Assembly (NCBI GenBank): GCA_040768845.1
Contig: JAXGME010000009.1
Location: 1-64,000, forward strand
Reading direction: 5' to 3'
DNA length: 64,000 nt
Source of the DNA: JAEZHK01 sp040768845
Lineage (GTDB): Bacteria > Bacillota > Clostridia > Christensenellales > Aristaeellaceae
Shown one piece after another: positions 8,332-15,870 of this stretch. Every line of letters begins with the position of its first letter. Within the stretch, counting starts at the first letter, position 1. A model generated the notes under the pieces. The model did no database searches and was not told the origin of the DNA. It worked only from the letters and a program-made list of their open reading frames with translations. The translations under genes and the position numbers were made by a program.

Positions 8332-9321
8332 ATGCGCAAGGCGGTCAATCTGTCGGCGGCGCTCTCCGCCGTGGCGGCGATGGTGGGCGCGGGGTTTGCC
8401 TCGGGCCGGGAACTGGTGGTTTTCTTTGCGGGGCAGGGCGCGGCTTCCTGGCTGGGCGTCGCGGTGGCCTGCGCCGGGATGGGTTTTTTGACCGGCGCCG
8501 TGGCGGCGCTGGCCAAGCGCACCGGAAAGCGCGATCTGCCCGGCATCTTTGAGCGGACGATGGGCCGCGGCTCCGGGATCGCGATGCGGGTGGTGTATTC
8601 GGCGCTTCTGGTGCTGTGCGCGGCCGCAATGCTGTCCACGGGCGCGACGCTGGGCGCGCTGACATTCCCGGTTCACGGCGCGCTGCTCATCGGGACGGCG
8701 GCCACGTTCCTCTGCGCGCTCCTGCTGACGCGGCGCGGCGCGCTGAGCGCGGTGGGTTTGGCCCTGGTGGTGGGAATGGCGGTCTGGTACCTGGCGCTGG
8801 GGGCGGGACAGGGCGGTGGCGGCGTGCGCGTGGCCGGGTCCGCAATGATCTCGGCGGCCTCGGGCATGATTTACGCGGCGTTCAATGCCACCGTGGCGGC
8901 GGGTGTCGTGTGTCTGGACGCCGCGGAAGGGACGCGCCCGGTGCGAGTCGGCCTGTATACGGGGCTTCTGATGGCCGCGATGCTGGTTCCGGCCAACTGG
9001 GCGCTTTTGCGGACCGGCGTGGAAACCCGGCAGATGGCGCTGCCCTCGGTGGTGATGGCGCAGCGGTGGGGCGTCGGCGGGTACTACCTGTCCATTGCGG
9101 CGCTGTTTCTGGCGGTGGTGACCACGCTGTCCGCGGCGCTGTCATCCCTCGGCGCGGTGCTGGAGGAGATGGGGTTGGGGTCAAGGCGGGCGATCTTCTT
9201 CGCCTCGGCCGCGGCGCTGATGCTGTCCATGGCCGGGCTGACGGTGCTGGTGGGCGTGGGCTATCCCGCGGTGGGTTTTGTGTGCGCGCTGATGCTGCTT
9301 TTGCTGATCTCCTATCTGTAA
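8332..9321 (+). CDS. YkvI-family multipass membrane transporter-like protein
   Basis: The product has 329 residues and about ten hydrophobic segments. VGAGFASGRE at 18-27 is the conserved first-helix signature of the YkvI family, distant relatives of the APC-type amino-acid transporters. Substrate is unknown. GAGGGGGG lies upstream of the ATG. It follows the pentapeptide gene by 61 bp and precedes an unknown gene by 19 bp, so it may share a transcript with either. Confidence 0.75.
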   Translation: MRKAVNLSAALSAVAAMVGAGFASGRELVVFFAGQGAASWLGVAVACAGMGFLTGAVAALAKRTGKRDLPGIFERTMGRGSGIAMRVVYSALLVLCAAAMLSTGATLGALTFPVHGALLIGTAATFLCALLLTRRGALSAVGLALVVGMAVWYLALGAGQGGGGVRVAGSAMISAASGMIYAAFNATVAAGVVCLDAAEGTRPVRVGLYTGLLMAAMLVPANWALLRTGVETRQMALPSVVMAQRWGVGGYYLSIAALFLAVVTTLSAALSSLGAVLEEMGLGSRRAIFFASAAALMLSMAGLTVLVGVGYPAVGFVCALMLLLLISYL

Positions 9322-9340
9322 TGTTCATTGGGAGGCGTTC

Positions 9341-9910
9341 ATGCGGTACTGGATGTGGCCTCGCAGGCTGCGCTGGCGGAGGAAGCTGCCCAAGGCCGTC
9401 CGGGTGGTGCGCAAGCGCCGTCCCCACAGGACGGCCCGCGACCGCCTGCGGGAATTCGGGCTGAGCAGGTTTCGCTACCTCTGGTTTATTCCTGTGCTGG
9501 TGGCGCTGATCGTTACGGTGGCGCAGTTTCGCATCCCCAGGACCGCCATCGTGCCGGTAGGGAACGCGGCCGCGCAGGCTGAAACGGGCGTTTCAATCCG
9601 CTCCGCGAAGTACCGCACGTCGATCCCCGGCGGCTATCGGCTGGCCGTTGACATCACCTGGCGTGTGCAGACGCGGACGCCGGCGCTTACGGTGGAGCTG
9701 ATGCTGCGGGACGGCGCCGGAAGCCTCGTGGCTGAGCGAACTGCGATTCTCGCCGAGGGCGCGCTTGGCGGCGAGTCCCCGGTGACCCGGTCGGAACTGG
9801 ACATCCCGTACAACCTGAGCGGCGCCTGCGCCGTGAGCGTGCGCGTGGCGGATTCAGAGGGGCGCCCGGTGGTCGGGGAGACCGCGCTGGGCGACGTAAC
9901 CGTATACTGA
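9341..9910 (+). CDS. Hypothetical membrane-anchored protein
   Basis: I do not recognise this 189-residue protein. Residues 1-45 are strongly basic (many Arg and Lys), followed by one hydrophobic segment, YLWFIPVLVALIVTVAQF, and then a domain of about 125 residues on the far side of the membrane. That domain has alternating beta-strand-like sequence (VEIMLRD..., VSVRVAD...), suggesting a small immunoglobulin-like or beta-sandwich fold. The basic N-terminus suggests a type II orientation with the C-terminal domain outside. GGGAGGCG precedes the ATG. It lies 19 bp after the YkvI-like gene. Confidence 0.7.
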   Translation: MRYWMWPRRLRWRRKLPKAVRVVRKRRPHRTARDRLREFGLSRFRYLWFIPVLVALIVTVAQFRIPRTAIVPVGNAAAQAETGVSIRSAKYRTSIPGGYRLAVDITWRVQTRTPALTVELMLRDGAGSLVAERTAILAEGALGGESPVTRSELDIPYNLSGACAVSVRVADSEGRPVVGETALGDVTVY

Positions 9911-9960
9911 CGCCCTTATCCGCGCCTTTGCGCTTTATTGAAATTTAATCCGGAAAAACA

Positions 9961-9990
9961 TTGACACGCCCGGCGCGCTTCCTGTATGAT
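9961..9990 (+). promoter_or_regulatory. Strong sigma-A promoter of rplM-rpsI
   Basis: Perfect TTGACA at 9961-9966, an 18-bp spacer and TATGAT at 9985-9990. This is one of the best promoters in the window, as expected for ribosomal-protein genes. Confidence 0.88.
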
Positions 9991-9996
9991 AAAACT

Positions 9997-10096
9997 TGCG
10001 TCGATGGGATCACTAGCCCCGAGCCCGTCGAATGCGGGCGAACCCCGCGCTGACCTCGCGGCGGCCGCCAGGCAATTTATTGGGGAGGAATCACCT
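9997..10096 (+). promoter_or_regulatory. rplM 5' leader, possible L13-type autoregulatory RNA
   Basis: About 100 nt separate the predicted transcription start from the rplM GTG. The leader contains a stem GCCCG (10023-10027) / CGGGC (10035-10039) and other GC-rich complementary stretches, then a strong GGGGAGG site. Firmicute rplM-rpsI transcripts often carry an L13-binding leader. Position fits, but I cannot confirm the consensus structure by eye. Confidence 0.35.
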
Positions 10097-10528
10097 GTGA
10101 ATACCTTCATGGCAAAGACCGGTGAAGTGGATCGCCAGTGGTATGTCATCGACGCGGCCGATCTGGTGCTGGGCAGGCTGTCCACGCAGGTCGCGCTCAT
10201 GCTGCGCGGCAAGCATAAGCCCACCTTCACGCCCCACGTCGACACCGGCGACAACATCATCGTCGTCAACGCGGACAAGATCCGCCTGACCGGCAAGAAG
10301 CTGGACCAGAAATTCTACCGCCACCACACCGGATATCCGGGCGGTCTGAAGGAAACCAGCTACCGCGTTCTCATGGCCACCAAGCCGGAGTTCGCGCTGA
10401 AGGAGGCCGTGCGCGGCATGCTGCCCAAGGGCCCCCTCGGCTATGCGATGCTGAAAAAGCTGCACGTGTACCGTGGCCCCGAGCATCCGCATCAGGCCCA
10501 AAAGCCCTCGGATTACATTGTAAAGTAA
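10097..10528 (+). CDS. rplM: 50S ribosomal protein L13
   Basis: An early-assembly protein of the large subunit. The product is 143 residues, the expected length. The N-terminus MNTFMAKTGEVDRQWYVIDA and the block TGYPGGLK are diagnostic. GTG at 10097 is chosen because GGGGAGG lies eight bases upstream and because the family starts a few residues before FMAK; a longer in-frame extension would begin inside the -10 box. It forms an operon with rpsI, 16 bp downstream. Confidence 0.97.
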   Translation: MNTFMAKTGEVDRQWYVIDAADLVLGRLSTQVALMLRGKHKPTFTPHVDTGDNIIVVNADKIRLTGKKLDQKFYRHHTGYPGGLKETSYRVLMATKPEFALKEAVRGMLPKGPLGYAMLKKLHVYRGPEHPHQAQKPSDYIVK

Positions 10529-10544
10529 GGGAGGAGGACGAAAC

Positions 10545-10937
10545 ATGTCTGAGGTTTGCTACACCGCCGTCGGCCGCAGGAAAAAGGCCATCGCTCGCAT
10601 TCGTCTGATTCCCGGCGAAGGCAGCATCACCGTCAATCGGCGCCCGCTGGACGAGTACTTCGGCCTTGAAACGCTGAAGATGGCCGTCCGCCTGCCGCTG
10701 ACGCTCACCGATACCCTGGCCCGTTTCGACGTGCTTGCCATCGTCAACGGCGGCGGCTACACCGGCCAGGCCGGCGCCATCCGCCACGGCATCGCCCGTG
10801 CGCTGGTCAAGGCGGACGAAGAGCTCAAGCCCGCTATCAAGAAGGCCGGCCTGCTCACCCGCGACCCGCGCATGAAGGAGCGCAAGAAGTACGGCCTCAA
10901 AGCCGCGCGCCGCGCGCCCCAGTTCTCTAAGCGCTGA
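10545..10937 (+). CDS. rpsI: 30S ribosomal protein S9
   Basis: The product is 130 residues. GRRKKAIARIRL near the N-terminus, GQAGAIRHGIARAL in the middle and the basic tail ending in PQFSKR are typical. The tail of S9 reaches into the ribosomal P site. GGGAGGAGG precedes the ATG. It is the last gene of the rplM-rpsI operon; its terminator has been disrupted by mobile elements. Confidence 0.97.
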   Translation: MSEVCYTAVGRRKKAIARIRLIPGEGSITVNRRPLDEYFGLETLKMAVRLPLTLTDTLARFDVLAIVNGGGYTGQAGAIRHGIARALVKADEELKPAIKKAGLLTRDPRMKERKKYGLKAARRAPQFSKR

Positions 10938-10955
10938 GCGTTTTCACGGTTCTTT

Positions 10956-10982
10956 TGCAAAGCCCCGCCTTTGGCGGGGCTT
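10956..10982 (+). terminator. Left part of the split rpsI terminator (hairpin copy 1)
   Basis: Arms AAGCCCCGCC (10960-10969) and GGCGGGGCTT (10973-10982) around TTT, preceded by TGCA at 10956-10959. The matching right-hand TGCA that would extend the stem to 14 bp is now at 12830-12833, 1.85 kb away, after hairpin copy 3. The hairpin is not followed by a U-tract here because the inserted element begins at 10983. Confidence 0.8.
10960..10982. repeat. 23-bp palindromic direct repeat, copy 1 of 3
   Basis: This hairpin core is identical to copies at 12583-12605 and 12807-12829. Copies 1 and 2 flank the IS1182-like element, copies 2 and 3 flank a 201-bp element. The pattern fits duplication of a palindromic target site. 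Confidence 0.85.
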
Positions 10983-10997
10983 CAGACCATCAACAAA
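10983..10997. repeat. Left terminal inverted repeat of the IS1182-like element
   Basis: CAGACCATCAACAAA directly follows hairpin copy 1 and matches the right end with one mismatch. Confidence 0.8.
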
Positions 10998-12446
10998 CGG
11001 CCACTTTCCGGGACGACCGGAGAGTGGCTGTTTGCAAGAAGGCTGGAGGGAGGAAGAAAAACGGAAGGAAGAAGGGCCTGGCGAGCCTTTTCATGTTTTG
11101 AACCGCGGCGGTCAGGAAGGACTGCTCACGCATATTGGGAAGGCCGAGCATGCGGGCAAAGCGCAAGCCGTGGTTCTCCTTGGCCTCCGCGAAAGATCGT
11201 TCAATGGTTTCCTTACGCCAGGCGTACAGTCTTCGCCCTTGAGAGGTCTTGGTAAACGCCGTAACCTCATCCAGCGCATCCTGCCATACATGTCTGGTCA
11301 CCATCCTTCTGGTCGCCTTCTCGCTGAAACACGCCGCCCGCCTTGGACATCCCGCGCAGTCTTTCCGGTCCGCTGAAGTATTGCCGGTAGCCTTCGCGGG
11401 TGGTTGTCCTCCAGTATAGGCGCTTGCCTTCCGGGACGAAGTAGGTGTCGAAGGTTGGGTCGTGCCAACCGGTATTTCCCGTAGTGCTCTTCCTTGTGTG
11501 TATGACGGCGGTAGCCAATGACGCCTTGAATTCTCTTCGTTTCCAGCAGATGCGCGATCCATGCGCTGTGGTATCCGGCGTCGAACCCCATGTACCTGGG
11601 CAGATGCCCCAGCCGCCCCTCTATTTCTTCCAGAAGTTCCGGTACGGGGGTGACATCGTTGATGTTGGCCGGGGTGATGTGGATATTGACGATCACGTTG
11701 TGCTTGCTGTCCACCGTGCGGTGTTCGCTGTAGTGAAACCCTTCCGGCTTCCCTTCCTTGCTCAACTGGCCGCTGTCAGGATCTGTCGTGCTCTCCATCT
11801 TCGTCTTCCCGCCGGACGGCAAATCGTCGTTGCTATCATCTTCATCATCCCGGTCATTGTCGTCATCCCGCTCAAACGGCTTCTTCCCCCAATACTTTGC
11901 GGTCCAGATCGATCTGCGCGTCCAACTCCGCCATGTACGAAGCGGGCGTCTCCTCCACCGTCACCAGCCGCTTCTTGTGTATTCGCTTTCGCCTTAATGT
12001 GCGTGGAGTCAGTGTACAGCACCTGTCCACCCACCAGTCCCTTATCCACACACTGCCGAAGAATCTCGTCGAAGACCTTCTCCGCGATGTTGTTCTCCCG
12101 AAACCGCCGAACCCGGTTGATGCTGATCGTCGCGTGATCCGGTCCTTTCTCCGTCAGCTTCAATCCCAGAAACCATTTGAACGCAATGTTCTCATTCACC
12201 ATCTGCGCCAGCTTTACTTCGGACTTGATGCCGTATCAGATGGCCCAGAAACAGCATCCGGAACAATAGCTCCGGCAGTACCGCCGAGCGGCCGATATTG
12301 GGCGAGTACAAATCCTTGCCACAGCCGTGAATGAAGCCAAAAATCTGCGCTCAATCTTGCGCAGCAAGTGGTCTTCCGGCACCAACTACTTCCAGCAGCA
12401 CGATCTCATATTCCTTCTGGCTCGCCGTCGCTTTCTCTTGCAGCAT
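10990..12446 (-). pseudogene. IS1182-family transposase, multiple frameshifts
   Basis: The reading frame starts at ATG 12446, after AGGAGG, with MLQEKATASQKEYE. Recognisable pieces then appear in changing frames: GRSAVLPELLFRMLFLGHLI; NENIAFKWFLGLKL and PDHATISINRVRRF (to about 11970); VGFDAGYHSAWIAHLL-like sequence (about 11590-11500); FVPEGKRLYWRTTTREGY (about 11440); and RRMVTRHVWQDALDE ... WRKETIERSFAEAKENHGLRFARM (about 11320-11130), with the stop at 10990. The order matches an IS5-like DDE transposase of the IS1182 type, including the D of YTDSTH, the D of FDAGYH and the E of ERSFAEAKE. At least five frame changes, near 12360, 12220, 11970, 11480 and 11370, mean that no functional protein can be made. 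Confidence 0.88.
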
Positions 12447-12567
12447 GCCGCCCGACCTCCTGTGTCCGCATCTCTCCTATCTATTCGACATCCACGCTGC
12501 TTTTTCCTTTTGGTTTTTGCTCACCTCTACCCCAAAATTTGCGCCCAGCCCAAGCGGGCTGAGCGCA

Positions 12568-12582
12568 TTTGTTGATGGGCTG
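12568..12582. repeat. Right terminal inverted repeat of the IS1182-like element
   Basis: TTTGTTGATGGGCTG is the inverted partner of 10983-10997 (14 of 15 positions) and directly precedes hairpin copy 2. Confidence 0.8.
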
Positions 12583-12605
12583 AAGCCCCGCCTTTGGCGG
12601 GGCTT
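12583..12605. repeat. 23-bp palindromic direct repeat, copy 2 of 3
   Basis: Identical to copies 1 and 3; arms of 10 bp around TTT. It separates the IS1182-like element from the 201-bp element. Confidence 0.85.
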
Positions 12606-12806
12606 CAGCATCTACAAGTGCCCGTTATGCTTTAGTCGTTCCCAGCGGCGTGCACGACGGGAACGGGATAGCACCATCAGTGCGCACACTGGTGGCGCTA
12701 TCCGCACCTTTGGTCAGTGCGCCGCCCGGAAATTCCAGAGAATTTCAGGCGCACGCAGACCCTTTCTCATCGCATCGAAAAAACCGTAGGGTTTTTTGAT
12801 GCTTTG
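12606..12806. mobile_element. 201-bp hairpin-rich element between repeat copies 2 and 3 (possible miniature element)
   Basis: There is no convincing reading frame. The left end CAGCATCTACAAG and the inverted right end CAAAGCATCAAAAAA loosely resemble each other and the IS1182-like termini. Inside are four consecutive stem-loops: 12637-12665 (CGTTCCC/GGGAACG); 12666-12703 (17-bp arms with one A-C mismatch and one G-U pair, CGCA loop); 12717-12754 (GTGCGCC/GGCGCAC enclosing GAAATTC/GAATTTC); and 12772-12802 (A-rich/T-rich arms, GTA loop). It may be a non-autonomous element that inserted into the same palindrome, or a structured RNA. Confidence 0.45.
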
Positions 12807-12829
12807 AAGCCCCGCCTTTGGCGGGGCTT
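12807..12829. repeat. 23-bp palindromic direct repeat, copy 3 of 3 (right half of the original rpsI terminator)
   Basis: Identical to copies 1 and 2, and followed by TGCA at 12830-12833, the missing partner of the TGCA before copy 1. Confidence 0.85.
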
Positions 12830-12833
12830 TGCA

Positions 12834-13025
12834 CTATCCCTCGCATCAACCCTCCCGGAAGGGCTGGTAGACCACGAAGGCTAAGAACCGATGATAGGGC
12901 GCAGAGATTTTTCTGCCCGGCACGGAGCCGGAGCGCAGGCGTAGCAGCGCTACGTTAAGCGGAGAGCGACACAGCCGGACAGGAAAAGACCCAGCCATAG
13001 CGCGGTAATCAGGCTTCGCGGACGA
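12834..13025. other. Intergenic region with several short hairpins, no gene seen
   Basis: This stretch lies between the element cluster and the end of the sugar operon. No frame looks protein-like. Stem-loops include CCGGC/GCCGG around 12918-12932 and CGTAGC/GCTACG at 12940-12954 with an AGC loop. GCCGGAGCGC and AGCGGAGAGCG form loosely repeated purine-rich patterns. It could be a terminator region for the minus-strand operon, or an RNA gene that I do not recognise. Confidence 0.4.
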
Positions 13026-14429
13026 CTAGCTGTGGCGGTAAATCTCCCAGCCCATGTAGTTGCCAAGCGCCTCCTCCAGCACGTCGGCGCACTCCATTTG
13101 GGTCAGCGCCACGTGGTGCTCGTAGCCGTTTTTGGTCAGGTGGCGCATCAGGCCGTTCAGGTCCTCCACCTCGCACACCGCCACGCCGCCAAAGGTGGGC
13201 AGCGGATCGTCGGTAAAGCGGCCCTCGCCCAGGTAGCCCTTGATGACGCCGCGGCGGTCGTCGGTGGACAGTTTGAGATAGGTCATTTTCGACGGGCGCA
13301 CGCGGCCCTTCAGCGCACCGAAGGACACGTCCGCGCCGAGGGTGGTGGCCAGGATGTCCAGGTTGGCGATCTCCGGCTTTTCCTCGAAGGCGCAGGCGGG
13401 ATAGTTGGAGCAGTGGACGTTGATGCACTTGTCCGGCTCGTTCTTATAATTGTTGTTCCAGTCCTGGTAGATCGGCGGCACGCCGGAGGCGTTGAGAAGC
13501 GCCAGCATGGACAATGCGCCCATCACATCGGTTTCGCAGGCGCTGGGCCGGCCTTTTTCACCCATCATGCTCATGCCAAGACAGGCGGCGCAGCCATAGT
13601 TGGCCTCCACGCTGTCCCAGCACTGGATTGCGCTGGCGGTGCAGCGGTGGGCGTCCATCCAGTCCTCCACGGCGAGGATCAGCTTCGCCTGCTTCTCCAG
13701 TTTCTCCGGCGTGCCGCAGGGCGCCACATTGCCGTAGGCGCGGATCTCCGCCACCTTGGCGTCGATGCGGGCCCGGTCGTTCATCTGGTTGGCGTCGGCG
13801 AGGATCTCGGAGAAGTCCTCCGTCTCCACGGTGATGCCGCTGGCCTGCAACAGCTTTTCGGAATAGCGCACCGTGCGGAAGGGCGCCACGCGGGCGCCGA
13901 TCTGGCCGATACGGGCGGTTTTGAGCGCCTTCACCACCCGGCACACGCGGGCGAAAAAGTCCACGTCCGCGCGGAACTCGTCGGACAGGATGGCGCAGGT
14001 GTGGCGGCGGGTGAGCGTGTATTTGATGCCGTACTGGTAGAGGTTGTTGCAAAGCGACAGCTTGCCGCAGAAGGCATCGCGCCGGTTCTCCAGCTGCAGC
14101 TTGTCAAAATCGTCGTCCGAGGCCTGGATCAGAATGGGGCAGTCCAGGCGCGACATGCGCATCGCGTCGGCGATGCCCGCCTCCTCGCCGAAGTTGGGCA
14201 GGGCGATGATCACGCCGTCGATCTCCTCGGAATGGGCGCGGAAGAGCGCGGCGCACTTGACGGCCTCGTCGTAGGTCATGGTTTCGCCCATGTGGGTGTC
14301 CTCGGTGGAGAGGGTGATCACCCGGTGCCCCCAGGCCTCAAGGCTTGCCAGCAGCTGCGCCCGGGCGGTCAGCACCAGGTGGTCCGGAAAGAACGAGCGG
14401 TTGGAGATCAGAACGCCGAAGGTTGCCAT
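13026..14429 (-). CDS. FucI/AraA-superfamily sugar isomerase
   Basis: The product is 467 residues. It belongs to the L-fucose/L-arabinose isomerase superfamily (COG2407 type), which interconverts aldoses and ketoses with a divalent metal. The block ACETDVMGALSML at 297-309 carries the CExD signature, with Glu299 and Asp301 as predicted metal ligands. The N-terminal half has the alternating beta/alpha pattern of the family, and the C-terminus ends in YMGWEIYRHS. TAGGAGG precedes the ATG at 14429. It is the last gene of the sugar operon, 10 bp after the FGGY kinase. The neighbouring kinase and transketolase imply that it makes a ketose for phosphorylation. The actual sugar cannot be read from the sequence. 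Confidence 0.8.
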   Translation of the reverse strand: MATFGVLISNRSFFPDHLVLTARAQLLASLEAWGHRVITLSTEDTHMGETMTYDEAVKCAALFRAHSEEIDGVIIALPNFGEEAGIADAMRMSRLDCPILIQASDDDFDKLQLENRRDAFCGKLSLCNNLYQYGIKYTLTRRHTCAILSDEFRADVDFFARVCRVVKALKTARIGQIGARVAPFRTVRYSEKLLQASGITVETEDFSEILADANQMNDRARIDAKVAEIRAYGNVAPCGTPEKLEKQAKLILAVEDWMDAHRCTASAIQCWDSVEANYGCAACLGMSMMGEKGRPSACETDVMGALSMLALLNASGVPPIYQDWNNNYKNEPDKCINVHCSNYPACAFEEKPEIANLDILATTLGADVSFGALKGRVRPSKMTYLKLSTDDRRGVIKGYLGEGRFTDDPLPTFGGVAVCEVEDLNGLMRHLTKNGYEHHVALTQMECADVLEEALGNYMGWEIYRHS

Positions 14430-14439
14430 AAAAATCCTC

Positions 14440-15870
14440 CTATCTTGCGCGGCGCACGGCCTCGGCCCAGGCCGAGCGCAGCGCCTTTCGTCGGTCCTCC
14501 GGCATTTGGGGCGCGTATTGCGCCGCCGGGTCGGAGGGGATAAAGCGGTCGAAGACACCGGCGGACTGCCCGCTCATCAGGCCCACGCCCATGGCGGACA
14601 GGTCCGGATGGGCGGCGACGTTCACGCGGCAGGGGGTGAGGTCCGCCTGCAGCTGCATGAGAAGCGGGTTGACCGTGCCGCCGCCGTCGGCGTTGAGCAC
14701 GGATACGGGCTTTTTGAGGTCCGCGGCCATGGCGTCCAGCACATCCGCGTTCTGCTGCGCGATGGACTCCAGCGCGGCCCGGGCCACGTGGGCGCGGGTG
14801 GTGCCGCGGCTGATGCCGCAGAGGATCGCCCGGGCGGCGGCATCAAAGTAGGGCGCGCCCAGGCCCGAGAAGGCCGGCACCAGCTGTACGCCGCCGGCGT
14901 CCGGCACGGTTTCGGCCAGGCGGTCCAGCGTGGGCAGGTCCGAAAACAGCTCCAACTGGTCGCGCAGCCAGACGAGGGTGTCCGCCGAGGAGGTGATGTT
15001 GCCCTCCAAAACGTAGACGATGCGGCCTTTCGCGCCGTAGCCCACCGAGGACGACAGACCGGCCGCGGAGCGCACCGGGGCACCCCCCACGTTCATCATG
15101 ATGGAGGAACCGGTGCCGTAGCTGGTCTTGACCATGCCCGCTTCGTGACAGCCCTGGCCGTAGAGGGAGGCGTGGCTGTCGCCCAGCACCCCGGTGACGG
15201 GGATGCCCCGGGGGATGCCGGGGGCGTCGGTTTCGCCAAAGAACGCGTCCGAGGGCCGGATCTCCGGCAGGGAATCTTCCGGAATGCCGAAGAGGCGGAC
15301 GAGGCGCGGATCCCATGAAAGGGATGTGAGGTTCATCAGAAGCGTACGGCTGGCGTTGGATACGTCGGTGGCAAAGACGCGCCCCCCCGTCAGCCGGAAC
15401 ACCAGATAGCTGTCCACGGTGCCGAAGCAGAAGTCGGTCAGGCCGTGCTCGCGGATGGCGTGGGCTGCCTTGGGGGCGGAATAGTAGGGGGAGAGGGCGA
15501 GGCCCGTGGCCTCCGCCACCATTTCGGCGGAGTCAGACAGCGCCTCGCACAGCGCCTGGGCGCGCACGTCCTGCCACACCAGCGCGCGGCATTTGGGCGC
15601 GCCGGTGGCCCGGTCCCACAAAACCGTGGTCTCCCGCTGGTTGGCGATGGCGATGGACGCGATGTCCCGGGCGTCCAGTCCCTCGGCTGCCCGCGCGATC
15701 ACCCGCAGGGTGTTCTGAAAGATCTCCTCCGCGTCGTGCTCCACGCGGCCGGGGGCGGGGTAGTACTGGCGGTGGGGAAGGCTCTCGCGGCGCACCGCCC
15801 GCCCGGTTCCGTCAATCAAAAGCGCCTTCGTGGCCGAGGTGGACTGATCGACCGCGATCACGTACTTCAC
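14440..15870 (-). CDS. FGGY-family carbohydrate kinase, glycerol-kinase-like
   Basis: The product is 476 residues, predicted to phosphorylate a ketose or polyol with ATP. The ATP-binding start is VDQSTSATKA (7-16). ANQRETTVLWDR (76-87) resembles glycerol kinase. GDSHASL (230-236) contains the likely catalytic base Asp231, and NADGGG is the second phosphate motif near 395. No glycerol genes surround it. The start overlaps the stop of the transketolase C-terminal subunit by 4 bp. In this operon it most likely phosphorylates the product of the FucI/AraA-type isomerase, giving a sugar phosphate for the transketolase. Kinases of this family vary widely in substrate. Confidence 0.85.
   Translation of the reverse strand: MKYVIAVDQSTSATKALLIDGTGRAVRRESLPHRQYYPAPGRVEHDAEEIFQNTLRVIARAAEGLDARDIASIAIANQRETTVLWDRATGAPKCRALVWQDVRAQALCEALSDSAEMVAEATGLALSPYYSAPKAAHAIREHGLTDFCFGTVDSYLVFRLTGGRVFATDVSNASRTLLMNLTSLSWDPRLVRLFGIPEDSLPEIRPSDAFFGETDAPGIPRGIPVTGVLGDSHASLYGQGCHEAGMVKTSYGTGSSIMMNVGGAPVRSAAGLSSSVGYGAKGRIVYVLEGNITSSADTLVWLRDQLELFSDLPTLDRLAETVPDAGGVQLVPAFSGLGAPYFDAAARAILCGISRGTTRAHVARAALESIAQQNADVLDAMAADLKKPVSVLNADGGGTVNPLLMQLQADLTPCRVNVAAHPDLSAMGVGLMSGQSAGVFDRFIPSDPAAQYAPQMPEDRRKALRSAWAEAVRRAR

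Larger units (their letters stand above)
10983..12582 (-). mobile_element. Decayed IS1182-family-like insertion sequence, about 1600 bp
   Basis: The element has 15-bp terminal inverted repeats, CAGACCATCAACAAA at the left and the complement of CAGCCCATCAACAAA at the right, with one mismatch. Just inside each end is a hairpin: 10995-11033 (17-bp arms) and 12541-12566. One transposase gene fills the interior on the minus strand but is broken by several frameshifts. The length is normal for the IS1182 family. Identical 23-bp palindromes abut both ends. Confidence 0.85.

Noticed and set aside
11032..12575. Several plus-strand frames across the IS1182-like element
   Set aside because: They overlap the decayed transposase antisense, lack domain resemblance and change composition at random.
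12606..13025. CRISPR array or tRNA in the hairpin-rich region
   Set aside because: There are no regularly spaced identical repeats with unique spacers, and no cloverleaf with a T-loop motif was found.
13032..14543. A 503-codon plus-strand frame opposite the isomerase
   Set aside because: Shadow of the isomerase; no start signal and no recognisable domain.
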